Translations under genes and position numbers: made by a program | Origin: Kitasatospora cineracea | GTDB lineage: Bacteria > Actinomycetota > Actinomycetes > Streptomycetales > Streptomycetaceae | Reading direction: 5' to 3' | DNA length: 64,000 nucleotides | NCBI RefSeq assembly: GCF_003751605.1 | Contig: NZ_RJVJ01000002.1 | Span: 124,001 to 188,000, forward strand | The notes under the pieces: generated by a model | The model's input: the letters and a program-made list of their open reading frames with translations, nothing else | The model's database searches: none | Told to the model about the DNA's origin: nothing | Shown here: in pieces, positions 18,701 to 26,408 of the stretch | Layout: each line of letters starts with the position of its first letter | Numbering within the stretch: the first letter of the stretch is position 1

Positions 18701-20023
18701 GACGCCCACGTTGTCGCTGGAGGCCGCCCAGGTCAGCTTGACCTGCCCGGAGCCGGCCGCGGCGTACGCCAGGCTGCCGGGCGCGCTGGGCGCTTGGGTG
18801 TCGCCGGACTGGCCGGTGCGGGTGACGGTGTTGGAGGCCGCGGACTGGTTGCCCGCCGCGTCCTTCGCCTTGACGTAGTAGGAGACGGTCGCGCTGTCGG
18901 CGCGGCTGTCGGTGTACGTCAGGGTGGTGCCGGGGACCGAGGTGAGCAGCGTGCCGTTGGCGTACACGTCGTAGCCGGTGACGCCGGTGTTGTCGGTGGC
19001 GGCGTTCCAGGTCAGCTTGATCTGGCCGGCGGCGGGCGAGGTGTAGGCGAGGCCGGACGGGGCGGTGGGGGCCTGGGTGTCGCCGGTGGTCGGGCCGTAC
19101 GCCTCGAACTCGGAGAGCTGGCCGGCCGGCCACGCGGTGTTGGCGGTGAAGGTCAGCCGCAGGTACCGGGTGGTGGTGGTCGACAGGTTGACGGTGACCG
19201 CGTTGCCGGCGGCCGGGTCGAACACGTAGCCGGCCGAGGCGACCAGGTCGGTGAAGTTGCTGCCGTCGGTGGAGCCCTGGACCTTGAGCGTCTCGGTCCG
19301 CTTGTCCCAGCCGGCCGGCAGCTTCAGCACCAGCTTGTTGACCGGGACGGCGGAGCCCAGGTCGCCCTGGATCCACTGCGGGAAGGCGTTGTTGGCGCTC
19401 TCCCAGTAGCTGGCCTGGTCGCCGTCGCCGACGTTGGCCGGCCCGTAGTTCTGCGAGGTGCCGCTGGCGGTGAAGGTGCGCCCGGCCAGCAGGTTCGCCG
19501 AGGCGGAGGTGGTGCCGTAGACCTCGAACTCGGAGATCTGGGCGGCCTGCCAGCCGGTGTTGGCGGTGACGTTGACCCGCACGTAGCGGGCGGTGGTGGC
19601 GCCGAAGGAGATCGTCGCCTTGTCGCCGGAGGCCGGGTCGAAGGTGTAGTTCGCCGAGGCGGTGACGGTGGAGAAGTTGGTGCCGTCGGTGGAGCCGAGC
19701 ACGCTGAGCGTCTCGGTCCGGGCGCCCCAGGAGCCGGGGACCTTCAGCACCACCGTGTCGATGGAGGCCGCCGAGCCCAGGTCGACCTGGACCCACTGCG
19801 CGGAGGCGATGCCGTTGGACTCCCAGTAGCTGTCCTGGCTGCCGTCGTTGACGTTGCCGGCCGTGTAGCTGCCGTTGGCGCTGGAGGCGGTGACGGTCTT
19901 GCCGAGGGCCAGGTTGGGCCCTCCGGCCGCCTGTGCCGCCGGGAGCAGGGGCCCGGCGAGCAGGAGCATTCCCAGCGTGGCCGACGACGCCGTCAGCCGC
20001 GTGGTTATGCGCTTCGATCTCAT
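15725..20023 (-). CDS. Secreted modular GH87-type alpha-1,3-glucanase (mutanase/mycodextranase)
   Basis: A 1432-residue secreted enzyme. Reading from the N-terminus: signal peptide (1-32); two discoidin (F5/8 type C) modules (about 35-172 and 174-315); two fibronectin III modules (about 317-405 and 410-500); a third discoidin-like module (about 505-650); two CARDB-like modules (about 655-755 and 760-875); a CBM6/35-like module opening NYEAEDGVLGG (about 880-1035); and a right-handed parallel beta-helix (1043-1432). The helix carries ADGIN and TGDDS, so D1194, D1217 and D1218 are the likely catalytic aspartates by analogy with GH87 enzymes. GH87 enzymes cut alpha-1,3-glucan or nigeran, polymers found in fungal walls and dental plaque. 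The start ATG at 20023 has AAGGGAT upstream. It lies between the uptake operon and a second LacI gene. GH87 assignment rests on module order and helix motifs, not a search. Confidence 0.85.
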   Translation of the reverse strand: MRSKRITTRLTASSATLGMLLLAGPLLPAAQAAGGPNLALGKTVTASSANGSYTAGNVNDGSQDSYWESNGIASAQWVQVDLGSAASIDTVVLKVPGSWGARTETLSVLGSTDGTNFSTVTASANYTFDPASGDKATISFGATTARYVRVNVTANTGWQAAQISEFEVYGTTSASANLLAGRTFTASGTSQNYGPANVGDGDQASYWESANNAFPQWIQGDLGSAVPVNKLVLKLPAGWDKRTETLKVQGSTDGSNFTDLVASAGYVFDPAAGNAVTVNLSTTTTRYLRLTFTANTAWPAGQLSEFEAYGPTTGDTQAPTAPSGLAYTSPAAGQIKLTWNAATDNTGVTGYDVYANGTLLTSVPGTTLTYTDSRADSATVSYYVKAKDAAGNQSAASNTVTRTGQSGDTQAPSAPGSLAYAAAGSGQVKLTWAASSDNVGVTGYDVYANGALRGSVSGTTLTYTDSQPDTATVSYYVKAKDAAGNTSAASNTVVRTGTGGGTGTNLAAGKPISASSSTFTFVATNANDNDTSTYWEAAAGSYPNTLGVKLGANATTSAVVVKLNPASAWGARTQTIEVDGREQSASGFSTLVPAQSYTFDPASGNTVTIPVSATVADVQLKITANSGSTGGQAAEFQVIGVPAPNPDLAVSSVSSNPAAPVETDTPTLSAVVKNAGTNPSGATSVNFYLGTTKVGTAAVGALAAGASTTVTAQIPAQNAGSYQLTAKVDEDNKVIEQDETNNSFTAASPLTVSQVASSDLVAAPSTWSPSNPADGSAVNFTVAVKNQGTVASSAGSHGITVTVADATTGTVLKTLTGAYSGTLAPGATGSPVSLGSWTAANGRYTIKTVIATDGNELPVKQANNTSTQSLYVGRGANMPFDNYEAEDGVLGGGAQVVGPNRTIGDVAGEASGRKAVTLNTTGSSVEFTTKAATNTLVTRFSIPDAAGGDGTNATLNVYVDGTFLKSIDLTSKYAWLYGSETAPGNGPSAGSPRHIYDEANVLLGTTVPAGHKIKLQKDSANTSQYAIDFVSLEQATQVANPDPAKYVVPAGFSHQDVQNALDKVRMDTTGTLVGVYLPAGDYQTASKFQVYGKPVKVIGAGPWFTRFYAPTSQSNTDVGFRAESTANGSTFSGFAYFGNYTSRIDGPGKVFDFSNVANITIDNIWTEHMVCMYWGANTDFMTITNSRIRDTFADGINMTNGSTDNLVSNNEARATGDDSFALFSAIDAGGADEKNNVFQNLTSILTWRAAGVAVYGGYANTFRNIYIADTLCYSGITISSLDFGYPMNGFGTDPTNLQNISLVRAGGHFWGQQVFPAIWVFSASKVFQGIRVSDVDIVDPTYSGIMFQTNYVGGQPQNPIKDTVFTNVSITGAQKSGDAFDAKSGYGLWANEMPESGQGPAVGDVTFNHLTLSNNYKDTQNTTSTMHITVNP

Positions 20024-20043
20024 GACATCCCTTCACAAGGTCG

Positions 20044-20061
20044 AGAAGATGACAATCTTCT
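20044..20061. promoter_or_regulatory. 18-bp palindrome in the GH87 gene leader
   Basis: AGAAGAT-GACA-ATCTTCT is a perfect inverted repeat with a 4-bp centre, 21-38 bp upstream of the GH87 start codon. Its AT-rich content stands out from its surroundings. It could be an operator for one of the LacI proteins or a weak leader hairpin. Confidence 0.6.
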
Positions 20062-20147
20062 GTCCATCTTTTGCGTGATGGCAGCCAAGAGTTACAGCGG
20101 CGCTACGAGCATGTCAACGGATCGGCGCAAGCGTGCGCATACGAAAA

Positions 20148-20175
20148 GCGGGCGGGCACCGAAGTGCCCGCCCGC
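20148..20175 (-). terminator. Terminator downstream of lacI-type gene 2
   Basis: Arms 20148-20159 and 20164-20175 (GCGGGCGGGCAC and complement) close a CGAA tetraloop. On the minus strand it follows the LacI stop by about 50 bp and insulates the GH87 promoter from LacI transcription. Confidence 0.9.
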
Positions 20176-20225
20176 TCGGCGGTCTCGTCCTACTGCCCCG
20201 TCAGGGGCCCGCTACCCGCTGCCGG

Positions 20226-21239
20226 TCAGCTCCGCTCGCGAGCCGGCGCGGTCGACCCGCGCACCACCAGCTCCGGCTCGAACAGCAGCTCGTCGTGGGT
20301 GACCCGGACCCCGGCGATCTCGCCGACCAGCAGGTCCACCACCGCGCGGCCCATCGCCTCGATCGGCTGCCGGACGGTGGTCAGCGGCGGGTCGGTGCAC
20401 ATCATGAACGAGGAGTCGTCGTAGCCGACCACCGACACGTCGTCCGGCACCGCGAGCCCGGCCCGGCGCACCGCGCGGACCGCGCCCAGCGCCAGCGGGT
20501 CGCTCGCGCAGACCACGCCGGTGACGCCCTGGCGCAGCAGCCGGGTGGTGGCCGCCTGGCCGCCCTCCAGGCTGAACAGCGCCCGCTCCACGTGCTCGTC
20601 CGGCAGTTCGAGGCCCAGCTTGGCCACCACCGCCCGGGCCGCGGCCAGCTTGCGCTGCGAGGGCATGTGGTCCAGCGGGCCGAGCACCAGGCCGATCCTG
20701 GTGTGCCCCAGCTGCCGCAGGTGGCCGAAGGCCTGCTCGACCGCCACCGCGTCGTCGCAGGAGACCCGGGGGAAGTCCAGGTGCTCGATCGCGGCGTTCA
20801 GCAGCACGGTCGGCAGGCTGCGCTCGGCCAGCCGCTGGTAGTGGTCGTGCGGGGCGTCGCCCTGGGCGTAGAGGCCGCCGAAGAACACCACGCCGGAGAC
20901 GTGCTGCTCGAGCAGCAGGTCGACGTAGTCGGCCTCGGAGACCCCGCCCGCGGTCTGGGTGCACAGCACCGGCGTGAAGCCCTGGCCGGCCAGCGCGCCG
21001 CCCACCGCCTCGGCGAACGCCGGGAAGATCGGGTTGCCCAGCTCCGGCAGGACGAGCCCGATCAGCCGGGCCCGCTCCCCGCGCAACTGGGTGGGCCGCT
21101 CGTAACCGAGCACGTCGAGGGCGGTGAGCACGGCCGCCCTGGTCGCTTCGGAGACACCGGGCTTCTCGTTCAGCACCCGGCTGACGGTCGCCTCGCTGAC
21201 CCCGACCTTCTTCGCCACCTCGGCAAGTCGTCGTGTCAT
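20226..21239 (-). CDS. LacI-family transcriptional repressor 2
   Basis: A 337-residue repressor paralogous to the one at 14629. The DNA-binding head is EVAKKVGVSEATVSRVLNE, with hinge VLGYERPTQLRGERARLIG. The effector domain includes LVLPELGNPIFP, CTQTAGG, GHTRIGLVLGPLDHMPSQRK, CASDPLALGAVRA and the tail TTVRQPIEAMGRAVVDLL. The ATG at 21239 is chosen by alignment to the paralogue; a TTG 27 bp upstream would add residues without family character and overlap the operator. An operator-like CGCAAG-CCG-CTTGCG sits immediately upstream, implying autoregulation. It is directly upstream of and on the same strand as the GH87 gene but separated from it by a terminator. Confidence 0.93.
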   Translation of the reverse strand: MTRRLAEVAKKVGVSEATVSRVLNEKPGVSEATRAAVLTALDVLGYERPTQLRGERARLIGLVLPELGNPIFPAFAEAVGGALAGQGFTPVLCTQTAGGVSEADYVDLLLEQHVSGVVFFGGLYAQGDAPHDHYQRLAERSLPTVLLNAAIEHLDFPRVSCDDAVAVEQAFGHLRQLGHTRIGLVLGPLDHMPSQRKLAAARAVVAKLGLELPDEHVERALFSLEGGQAATTRLLRQGVTGVVCASDPLALGAVRAVRRAGLAVPDDVSVVGYDDSSFMMCTDPPLTTVRQPIEAMGRAVVDLLVGEIAGVRVTHDELLFEPELVVRGSTAPARERS

Positions 21240-21261
21240 GGGTGGAGTGTACGACAGAAAA

Positions 21262-21276
21262 CGCAAGCCGCTTGCG
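21262..21276. promoter_or_regulatory. LacI-type operator, CGCAAG-N3-CTTGCG
   Basis: A 6+3+6 inverted repeat lies 23-37 bp upstream of the second LacI start, the expected position for autorepression. CGCAAG half-sites also occur upstream of the uptake operon (14477-14482) and upstream of the GH87 gene (20126-20131), where TTTTGCGTGATGG is nearby too. Confidence 0.6.
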
Positions 21277-21342
21277 TGGATTTGCAGAAGAGGACGGAAC
21301 CGACCGGTTCCGTCCTCCGTCCGCGGCCCGTGGCTTGCGGGG

Positions 21343-22356
21343 TCAGCGCAGGTCGAACACCAGCCGGGCCGAGACCTTCCCCGCGAGCACCTCCTCGAAG
21401 CAGGCGTTCACGTCCTCCAGCTTGCGGGTCTCCCGGATCACCTTCGTCCGGCCCAGCCGGTGCAGCCGGAACACCTCGGCCAGGTCCTGCCGGGTGCCGA
21501 CGATCGAGCCGATCACCTTCGTCCCGTTCAGCACGGTGTCGAAGACCGGCAGGGTCAGTTCGCCCTCCGCGGGCAGCGCGACCAGGGCGAGGGTGCCGCC
21601 GCGGCGCAGCGCGTCGTAGGCGGCCCGGAACGAGGCGTTGGAGACGGCCAGCGAGACCGCCGCGTCGGCGCCGCCGAGCTTGTGCACCTCGTGCGCCACG
21701 TCCTGGGTGCGGGCGTCGATCACGTGGTCGGCGCCGAGCTCCTTCGCCAGCTCCAGCTTGTCGTCGGTGATGTCGACGGCGACCGTCTCGGCGCCGAAGA
21801 TTCGGGCGTACTGCAGCGCCAGGTGGCCGAGGCCGCCGATTCCGGAGATCAGCACCCGGGAGCCGGGGCGGGCGCCGGCCAGCTTGACCGCCTTGTAGGT
21901 GGTGACGCCCGCGCAGGACAGCGGGGCGGCGTCCATCGGGTCCACCCCGTCCGGCACCGGGACGACGTAGTCGCCGTGCGCCAGCGCGTACTGGGCGTAC
22001 GCGCCGTCCACCGAGTAGCCGGAGTTGTGCTGGCTGGGGCAGAGCGTCTCCCAGCCGGTCACGCAGTAGTCGCACCGGCCGCAGGCGTCGGCCAGCCACG
22101 GGATCGCCACCCGCTCGCCGACCTGGACGTGCCGGACGTCCGCGCCGGCCGCCTCCACGATGCCGACGCCCTCGTGGCCGGGCACGAACGGCGGGGTCGG
22201 CTTGACCGGCCAGTCGCCGTGCGCGGCGTGGATGTCGGTGTGGCACAGGCCGGAGCACTCGATCCGCACCAGCACCTGGTGCGGGGCCGGGGCGGGCACC
22301 TCGCGCTCCTCGATCTGCAACGGCTCGGTGAAGTCCCGGACGACGGCTGCCTTCAT
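21343..22356 (-). CDS. adhP: Zinc-dependent alcohol dehydrogenase, AdhP type
   Basis: A 337-residue NAD(P)-dependent medium-chain alcohol dehydrogenase. Catalytic-zinc ligands are C38, H61/E62 and the cysteine in LSCAGVTTY. The structural zinc is held by C92, C95, C98 and C106 (ACGRCDYCVTGWETLC). The dinucleotide fold opens with ISGIGGLGHLALQ, and the acidic VDITDDK suggests NAD preference. Length and motifs match AdhP-type ethanol/primary alcohol dehydrogenases. The ATG at 22356 has AGGAGAG upstream. It stands alone; the large open frame upstream to 23307 is antisense extension. Physiological direction (alcohol oxidation or aldehyde reduction) cannot be read from sequence. Confidence 0.95.
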   Translation of the reverse strand: MKAAVVRDFTEPLQIEEREVPAPAPHQVLVRIECSGLCHTDIHAAHGDWPVKPTPPFVPGHEGVGIVEAAGADVRHVQVGERVAIPWLADACGRCDYCVTGWETLCPSQHNSGYSVDGAYAQYALAHGDYVVPVPDGVDPMDAAPLSCAGVTTYKAVKLAGARPGSRVLISGIGGLGHLALQYARIFGAETVAVDITDDKLELAKELGADHVIDARTQDVAHEVHKLGGADAAVSLAVSNASFRAAYDALRRGGTLALVALPAEGELTLPVFDTVLNGTKVIGSIVGTRQDLAEVFRLHRLGRTKVIRETRKLEDVNACFEEVLAGKVSARLVFDLR

Positions 22357-22608
22357 GTCCTGCTCTCCTCGCGGTGCTGGGTCATTCCCATGGCTTGCGA
22401 CAATTCGGGGCACATCCCCGCACCCAGCCTGCTGGCTCCCCGTCCGCCCGGCCAACGGACGCGCCGCAGCCGCGGCGGCCGGGCCCCGCCGGAGGGCGTC
22501 CGGAGCTGACGGACCATCACGGAAGGTTCGACGAAAACCCGTCACGCCAGGGCGGGTTGGGCGGTTAGCCTGCCCCACGGACCACCGCACGGGTACGGAG
22601 GAAGACCC

Positions 22609-23064
22609 ATGACGCGCAGCCTCGCGCGCACCGCCGCCAGCGCCCTCGCGCTGCTCACCACCGGGCTGCTGCCGGCCGGCTGCGGGCCCGCCGAGAACGC
22701 CGGGGCCGCGCCGCCCGGCCCCGGTGCCAGCCCCTCCCCCGCCCGGGCCGCCCGGGCCTGCCTGCGCAACCCGCACGACCCGCACCCCGGCGACCCGGGC
22801 GGGGGCGGCGGCACCGGCGTCGTGGTCGGCGACCGCGTCTACCGCACCGACTCCGGCGGCGGCGCCGGGACCCGCTGCGACGGGAAGGGCGAGCGCCCGC
22901 CCCGGTACGAGGTGGACAAGGTCTTCGTCCGCCAGACCCTGATCGGCACCGCCAAGCCCAAGGCGACCTGCCCCGGGGAGGCCGCCGCCAGCTTCACCCC
23001 GCCCAACCCGCCGGGCACGCTCGCCCCGGACCCGACCACCGCCTGCGCCGAACCGGTGGGCTGA
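22609..23064 (+). CDS. Small secreted lipoprotein of unknown function
   Basis: A 151-residue protein with a type II signal peptide (lipobox LLPAGC, C25) and a proline/glycine-rich mature part containing four further cysteines, which could form two disulfides outside the cell. I recognise no domain. The ATG at 22609 follows a GGAGGAAG ribosome site. It is divergent from the alcohol dehydrogenase gene and ends about 115 bp before the PAC2 gene. Codon bias and the clear signal peptide make it a credible gene, but a role cannot be assigned. Confidence 0.75.
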   Translation: MTRSLARTAASALALLTTGLLPAGCGPAENAGAAPPGPGASPSPARAARACLRNPHDPHPGDPGGGGGTGVVVGDRVYRTDSGGGAGTRCDGKGERPPRYEVDKVFVRQTLIGTAKPKATCPGEAAASFTPPNPPGTLAPDPTTACAEPVG

Positions 23065-23179
23065 CACCACTACGCTGGGCACTTCGACCGGCCCGCGGCG
23101 GCATTCAATGCCCGTAGGCTGGGCAGTAAGGGACAACGGGGGCGGCAGTGCCCCCGCCACTGACGGAGGGAGATGCCGG

Positions 23180-24091
23180 GTGATCGAGCTGGAAGACCTT
23201 CCCGAGTTGATCGACCCGGTGATGATCTGCGCCTTCGAAGGCTGGAACGACGCCGGCGACGCGGCCTCCGCCGCGCTCGGGCACCTCGACGAGACCTGGG
23301 GCGGCAAGGTGTTCGCCGCGCTCGACGCCGAGGACTACTACGACTTCCAGGTCAACCGGCCCACCATCTGGCTCGACGGCGGGGTCCGCCGGATCACCTG
23401 GCCCACCACCCGGCTCTCGGTGGTCCGGGTGACGGAGCCGAAGCCACGGGACCTGGTGCTCGTCCGCGGCATCGAGCCCAGCATGCGCTGGCGCTCGTAC
23501 TGCAACGAACTGCTGGGCTTCGCCCACGAGTTGGGCGTCGAGCTGGTGGTGGTCCTGGGCGCGCTGCTGGGCGACACCCCGCACACCCGCCCGGTGCCGG
23601 TCTCCGGCGTCACCTCGGACCCGGCGGTGGCCCGCTCGCTCGACCTGGAGGAGAGCCGGTACGAGGGCCCGACGGGCATCGTCGGCGTCCTCCAGGAGGC
23701 CTGCGCGCACGCCGGGGTGCCCGCGGTGACGTTCTGGGCCGCCGTCCCGCACTACGTCTCCCAGCCGCCCAACCCCAAGGCCACCCTCGCCCTGATCAAC
23801 AAGGTCGAGGACCTGCTCGACCTGCGCATCCCGCCGGGCGAGCTCGGCGACGACGCCCGGGCCTGGCAGCTGGGGGTCGACCAGCTCGCCGCGGAGGACT
23901 CCGAAGTCGCGGAGTACGTCCAGCAGTTGGAGGAGGCGCAGGACACCGCGGAGCTGCCGGAGGCGTCCGGGGACGCGATCGCCCGGGAGTTCGAGCGGTA
24001 CCTGCGGCGGCGTGACAACCAGGGGCCGAAGGGCGAGAAGCCGATCACCGGTCACGCGACCGAGCGGCCGAAGGACGACGACGAGGAGTAG
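23180..24091 (+). CDS. PAC2-family protein
   Basis: A 303-residue protein of the PAC2 (proteasome assembly chaperone 2-like) superfamily, nearly universal in actinobacteria. The N-terminal core reads IELEDLPELIDPVMICAFEGWNDAGDAAS, and the middle has VVLGALLGDTPHTRPVPVSG and GPTGIVGVLQEAC. The C-terminal 60 residues are acidic and highly charged, ending DDDEE. A role in proteasome assembly is suggested by family name only; direct bacterial evidence is thin. GTG at 23180 is preferred because GGAGGGA lies at 23165-23171 and protein similarity begins there. It is convergent with mshC and ends at a very strong hairpin. Confidence 0.9.
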   Translation: MIELEDLPELIDPVMICAFEGWNDAGDAASAALGHLDETWGGKVFAALDAEDYYDFQVNRPTIWLDGGVRRITWPTTRLSVVRVTEPKPRDLVLVRGIEPSMRWRSYCNELLGFAHELGVELVVVLGALLGDTPHTRPVPVSGVTSDPAVARSLDLEESRYEGPTGIVGVLQEACAHAGVPAVTFWAAVPHYVSQPPNPKATLALINKVEDLLDLRIPPGELGDDARAWQLGVDQLAAEDSEVAEYVQQLEEAQDTAELPEASGDAIAREFERYLRRRDNQGPKGEKPITGHATERPKDDDEE

Positions 24092-24106
24092 GCGCTCCAC
24101 GCACAG

Positions 24107-24152
24107 CGAGATCGGCCCCGGGAGAGTGGTGACTCTCCCGGGGCCGATCTCG
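24107..24152. terminator. Terminator, 21-bp perfect stem
   Basis: Arms 24107-24127 and 24132-24152 are perfect complements around a GGTG loop, 15 bp after the PAC2 stop. Confidence 0.95.
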
Positions 24153-24175
24153 TTGTGGGTGCCGGGTTGCTCGCG

Positions 24176-24211
24176 CCTTTCCCCGCGCCCCTGGCGGGGC
24201 GCGGGGAAAGG
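24176..24211. terminator. Terminator of mshC, 16-bp perfect stem, repeat family member
   Basis: Arms 24176-24191 and 24196-24211 (CCTTTCCCCGCGCCCC and complement) with loop TGGC lie just past the mshC stop. It contains the same GGGGCGCGGGGAA word as the repeat pair at 9205/9311, here as a compact hairpin. Confidence 0.92.
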
Positions 24212-24214
24212 GTG

Positions 24215-25444
24215 TCAGAGGGCGACGCCGAGCAGGGCGTCCACGGTGCGGGAGACCAGGCCGGGGGCGCCGGTGTCCTCGCCGCCCTCGGCGTGGGCGG
24301 TGGCGGCCCAGCGGTCGACGGCCGCGAGGGCCGCGGGGGCGTCGAGGTCGTCGGCGAGGGCCGCGCGGACCTCGGCGAGCAGGGCCTCGGCGGGCGGGCC
24401 GTCGGGGCGGGAGACGGCGGAGCGCCAGGTGGCGAGGCGGGTGAGGGCGGCGTCGAGGTCGGCGGCCGTCCACTCCCAGTCGCTGCGGTAGTGGTGGGCG
24501 AGCAGGGCGAGCCGGATCGCGGCGGGGTCGATGCCGTCGCGGCGCAGGGCCGAGACGAAGACCAGGTTGCCGCGGGACTTGGACATCTTGTGGCCGTCCA
24601 GGCCGACCATGCCGGCGTGCACGTACGCGCGGGCGTAGGGGTGCTCGCCGAGGGCGACCTGGGCGTGGGCGGCGCCCATCTCGTGGTGCGGGAAGGACAG
24701 GTCGCTGCCGCCGCCCTGGATGTCGAAGTCCATGCCGAGGAACTGCAGCGCGATGGCCACGCACTCGATGTGCCAGCCGGGGCGGCCGCGGCCGAGTTCG
24801 GTCTCCCAGGCGGGTTCGCCGGGGCGGGCGGAGAGCCAGAGCAGGGCGTCCAGCGGGTTCTTCTTGCCGGGGCGCTCGGGGTCGCCGCCGCGCTCGGCGA
24901 AGACCGGGAGCATCTGCTCGCGGGTGAGGCCGGAGACCTCGCCGAAGCGCGGGTCGGCGTCGACCGAGAAGTAGACGTCGCCGTCGACCTCGTAGGCGGC
25001 GCCGGAGGCGAGCAGGCGCTGCACCAGCGGGACGATCCACGGGATGGACTCGACGGCGCCGATGTAGTGCGCGGGCGGGAGCATCCGCAGCGCGGTCATG
25101 TCCTCGCGGAACAGCGCGGTCTCGCGCTCGGCGAGCGCGGTCCAGTCCTGGCCGGTGGCCGCGGCCCGCTCGATCAGCGGGTCGTCGACGTCGGTGACGT
25201 TCTGGACGTAGAGGACGTCGTGGCCGGCGTCCTTCCAGACCCGCTGCACCAGGTCGAAGGTGTTGTAGGTGGCGGCGTGGCCCAGGTGGGTCGCATCGTA
25301 GGGGGTGATGCCGCAGACGTAGAGCCGGGCGATCGGGCCGGTGGGCACGACCTCTCGGACACTGCTGGTGGCGGTGTCGTGAATGCGCAGGGGAAGCCCC
25401 TGACCGGGAAGGGCGGGAACCTCGGAGGCGGGCCAGGCATGCAT
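24215..25444 (-). CDS. mshC: Cysteine:1D-myo-inosityl 2-amino-2-deoxy-alpha-D-glucopyranoside ligase
   Basis: A 409-residue ATP-dependent ligase that joins cysteine to GlcN-inositol in mycothiol synthesis. It is a cysteinyl-tRNA synthetase relative: the HIGH motif is HLGH (53-56) and the KMSKS motif is intact at 286-290. The zinc site that selects cysteine is C44, C228 (WHIEC) and H253 (FPHHE). TPYDATHLGHAATY and the lack of a tRNA anticodon-binding extension separate MshC from CysS. The start is the ATG at 25444. It is followed by a terminator and preceded, on the same strand, by the SCO1664-like gene, an arrangement I know from other streptomycetes. Its presence means the host makes mycothiol as its main thiol. 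Confidence 0.96.
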   Translation of the reverse strand: MHAWPASEVPALPGQGLPLRIHDTATSSVREVVPTGPIARLYVCGITPYDATHLGHAATYNTFDLVQRVWKDAGHDVLYVQNVTDVDDPLIERAAATGQDWTALAERETALFREDMTALRMLPPAHYIGAVESIPWIVPLVQRLLASGAAYEVDGDVYFSVDADPRFGEVSGLTREQMLPVFAERGGDPERPGKKNPLDALLWLSARPGEPAWETELGRGRPGWHIECVAIALQFLGMDFDIQGGGSDLSFPHHEMGAAHAQVALGEHPYARAYVHAGMVGLDGHKMSKSRGNLVFVSALRRDGIDPAAIRLALLAHHYRSDWEWTAADLDAALTRLATWRSAVSRPDGPPAEALLAEVRAALADDLDAPAALAAVDRWAATAHAEGGEDTGAPGLVSRTVDALLGVAL

Positions 25445-25533
25445 GGCACCGACTCTAACCTTGCGATCATTTGAAAGACCAACCTATGGACGCGATCGGC
25501 CGGAATCCGTTCGTCCTCGGTTTCGGATCGGTA

Positions 25534-26379
25534 TCAGACCGGCGGCCAGGGAATAGAAGGCCACTCCGCCGACGGCAGCGGATGCCGTCCGGCGGTCCGC
25601 AGCGCGGCGGTCCGGGCCTTCAGCGCGGCGAGCTCACCGGGCGTCAGGTGCGGGCGCAGCCGCTCGCCGAGCGGTCCGTCGAGGTCGGCGGCGAGCGCGG
25701 CCAGCACCTCGAGCGCCTCGGCGGTGAGCGGCTGCTCGGCCCAGCCCCAGAGCAGGGTGCGCAGCTTCGGGTCGGTGTGGAAGGTGACGCCGTGGTCGAT
25801 GGCGTAGATCCGGCCGTCGGCGGCGGGCAGCCAGTGGCCGCCCTTGCGGTCGGCGTTGTTGAGGACGGCGTCCAGCACGGCGAGGCGGCGCAGCCGGGCG
25901 TCGTCGCGGTGCACCAGCCAGGCCTGGCGGCCGCCGCCGACCTCGGCCCGGACGACCGGGAGCCAGCCGTCCCGGACGCCGTCCAGGGGCTGCAGGTCGA
26001 GCAGTTCGGGTGCCTGCGGGTCGGGTTCGATCCACAGCTGCACCATGCCGGGCCCGGCCGGGCCGTCGCGCAGCACGGTGGGCGGGACGAGGTGCCAGCC
26101 GGTGGCGGCGGAGACCTCGTGCGCGGCGGTCTCCCGGCCGGCCAGGGTGCCGTCGGGGAAGTCCCACAGCGGGCGCTCCCCCGCGACCGGCTTGTAGACG
26201 CACGGGGCGGTGACGCCGTCCAGGGTGGCGGTGCAGTACAGGACGGCGTTGGAGGCGTCGGTGACCCGGCCGTGCACGGCCAGGGCGCCCGTGCGCAGCA
26301 GGGTGAGCGCGGTGGCGGGGTCGGCGGCCAGGGCGGCGCTGGTGGCCGGGTCGGTGCCGGGGGCCTCCACCTGTTCCAC
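25534..26379 (-). CDS. SCO1664-family protein (PI3/4-kinase-like fold)
   Basis: A protein of about 281 residues from a family restricted to actinobacteria. GALAVHGRVTDASNAVLY, CVYKPVAGERPLWDFP and LLDAVLNNADRKGGHWL followed by IYAIDHGVTFH recall the nucleotide-binding and catalytic loop (NxDRKxxH...DHG) of phosphatidylinositol 3/4-kinase-like proteins. The substrate is unknown. It forms a conserved trio with the DUF3090 and histidine-phosphatase genes immediately upstream. The start is uncertain: GTG at 26379, with GGGGGAG upstream, is used here, GTG at 26370 is possible, and the frame also overlaps the DUF3090 stop through a CTG at 26412. Confidence 0.82.
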   Translation of the reverse strand: MEQVEAPGTDPATSAALAADPATALTLLRTGALAVHGRVTDASNAVLYCTATLDGVTAPCVYKPVAGERPLWDFPDGTLAGRETAAHEVSAATGWHLVPPTVLRDGPAGPGMVQLWIEPDPQAPELLDLQPLDGVRDGWLPVVRAEVGGGRQAWLVHRDDARLRRLAVLDAVLNNADRKGGHWLPAADGRIYAIDHGVTFHTDPKLRTLLWGWAEQPLTAEALEVLAALAADLDGPLGERLRPHLTPGELAALKARTAALRTAGRHPLPSAEWPSIPWPPV

Positions 26380-26408
26380 CTGCTCCCCCGTCCCTTCCGG
26401 TTGCTCGC

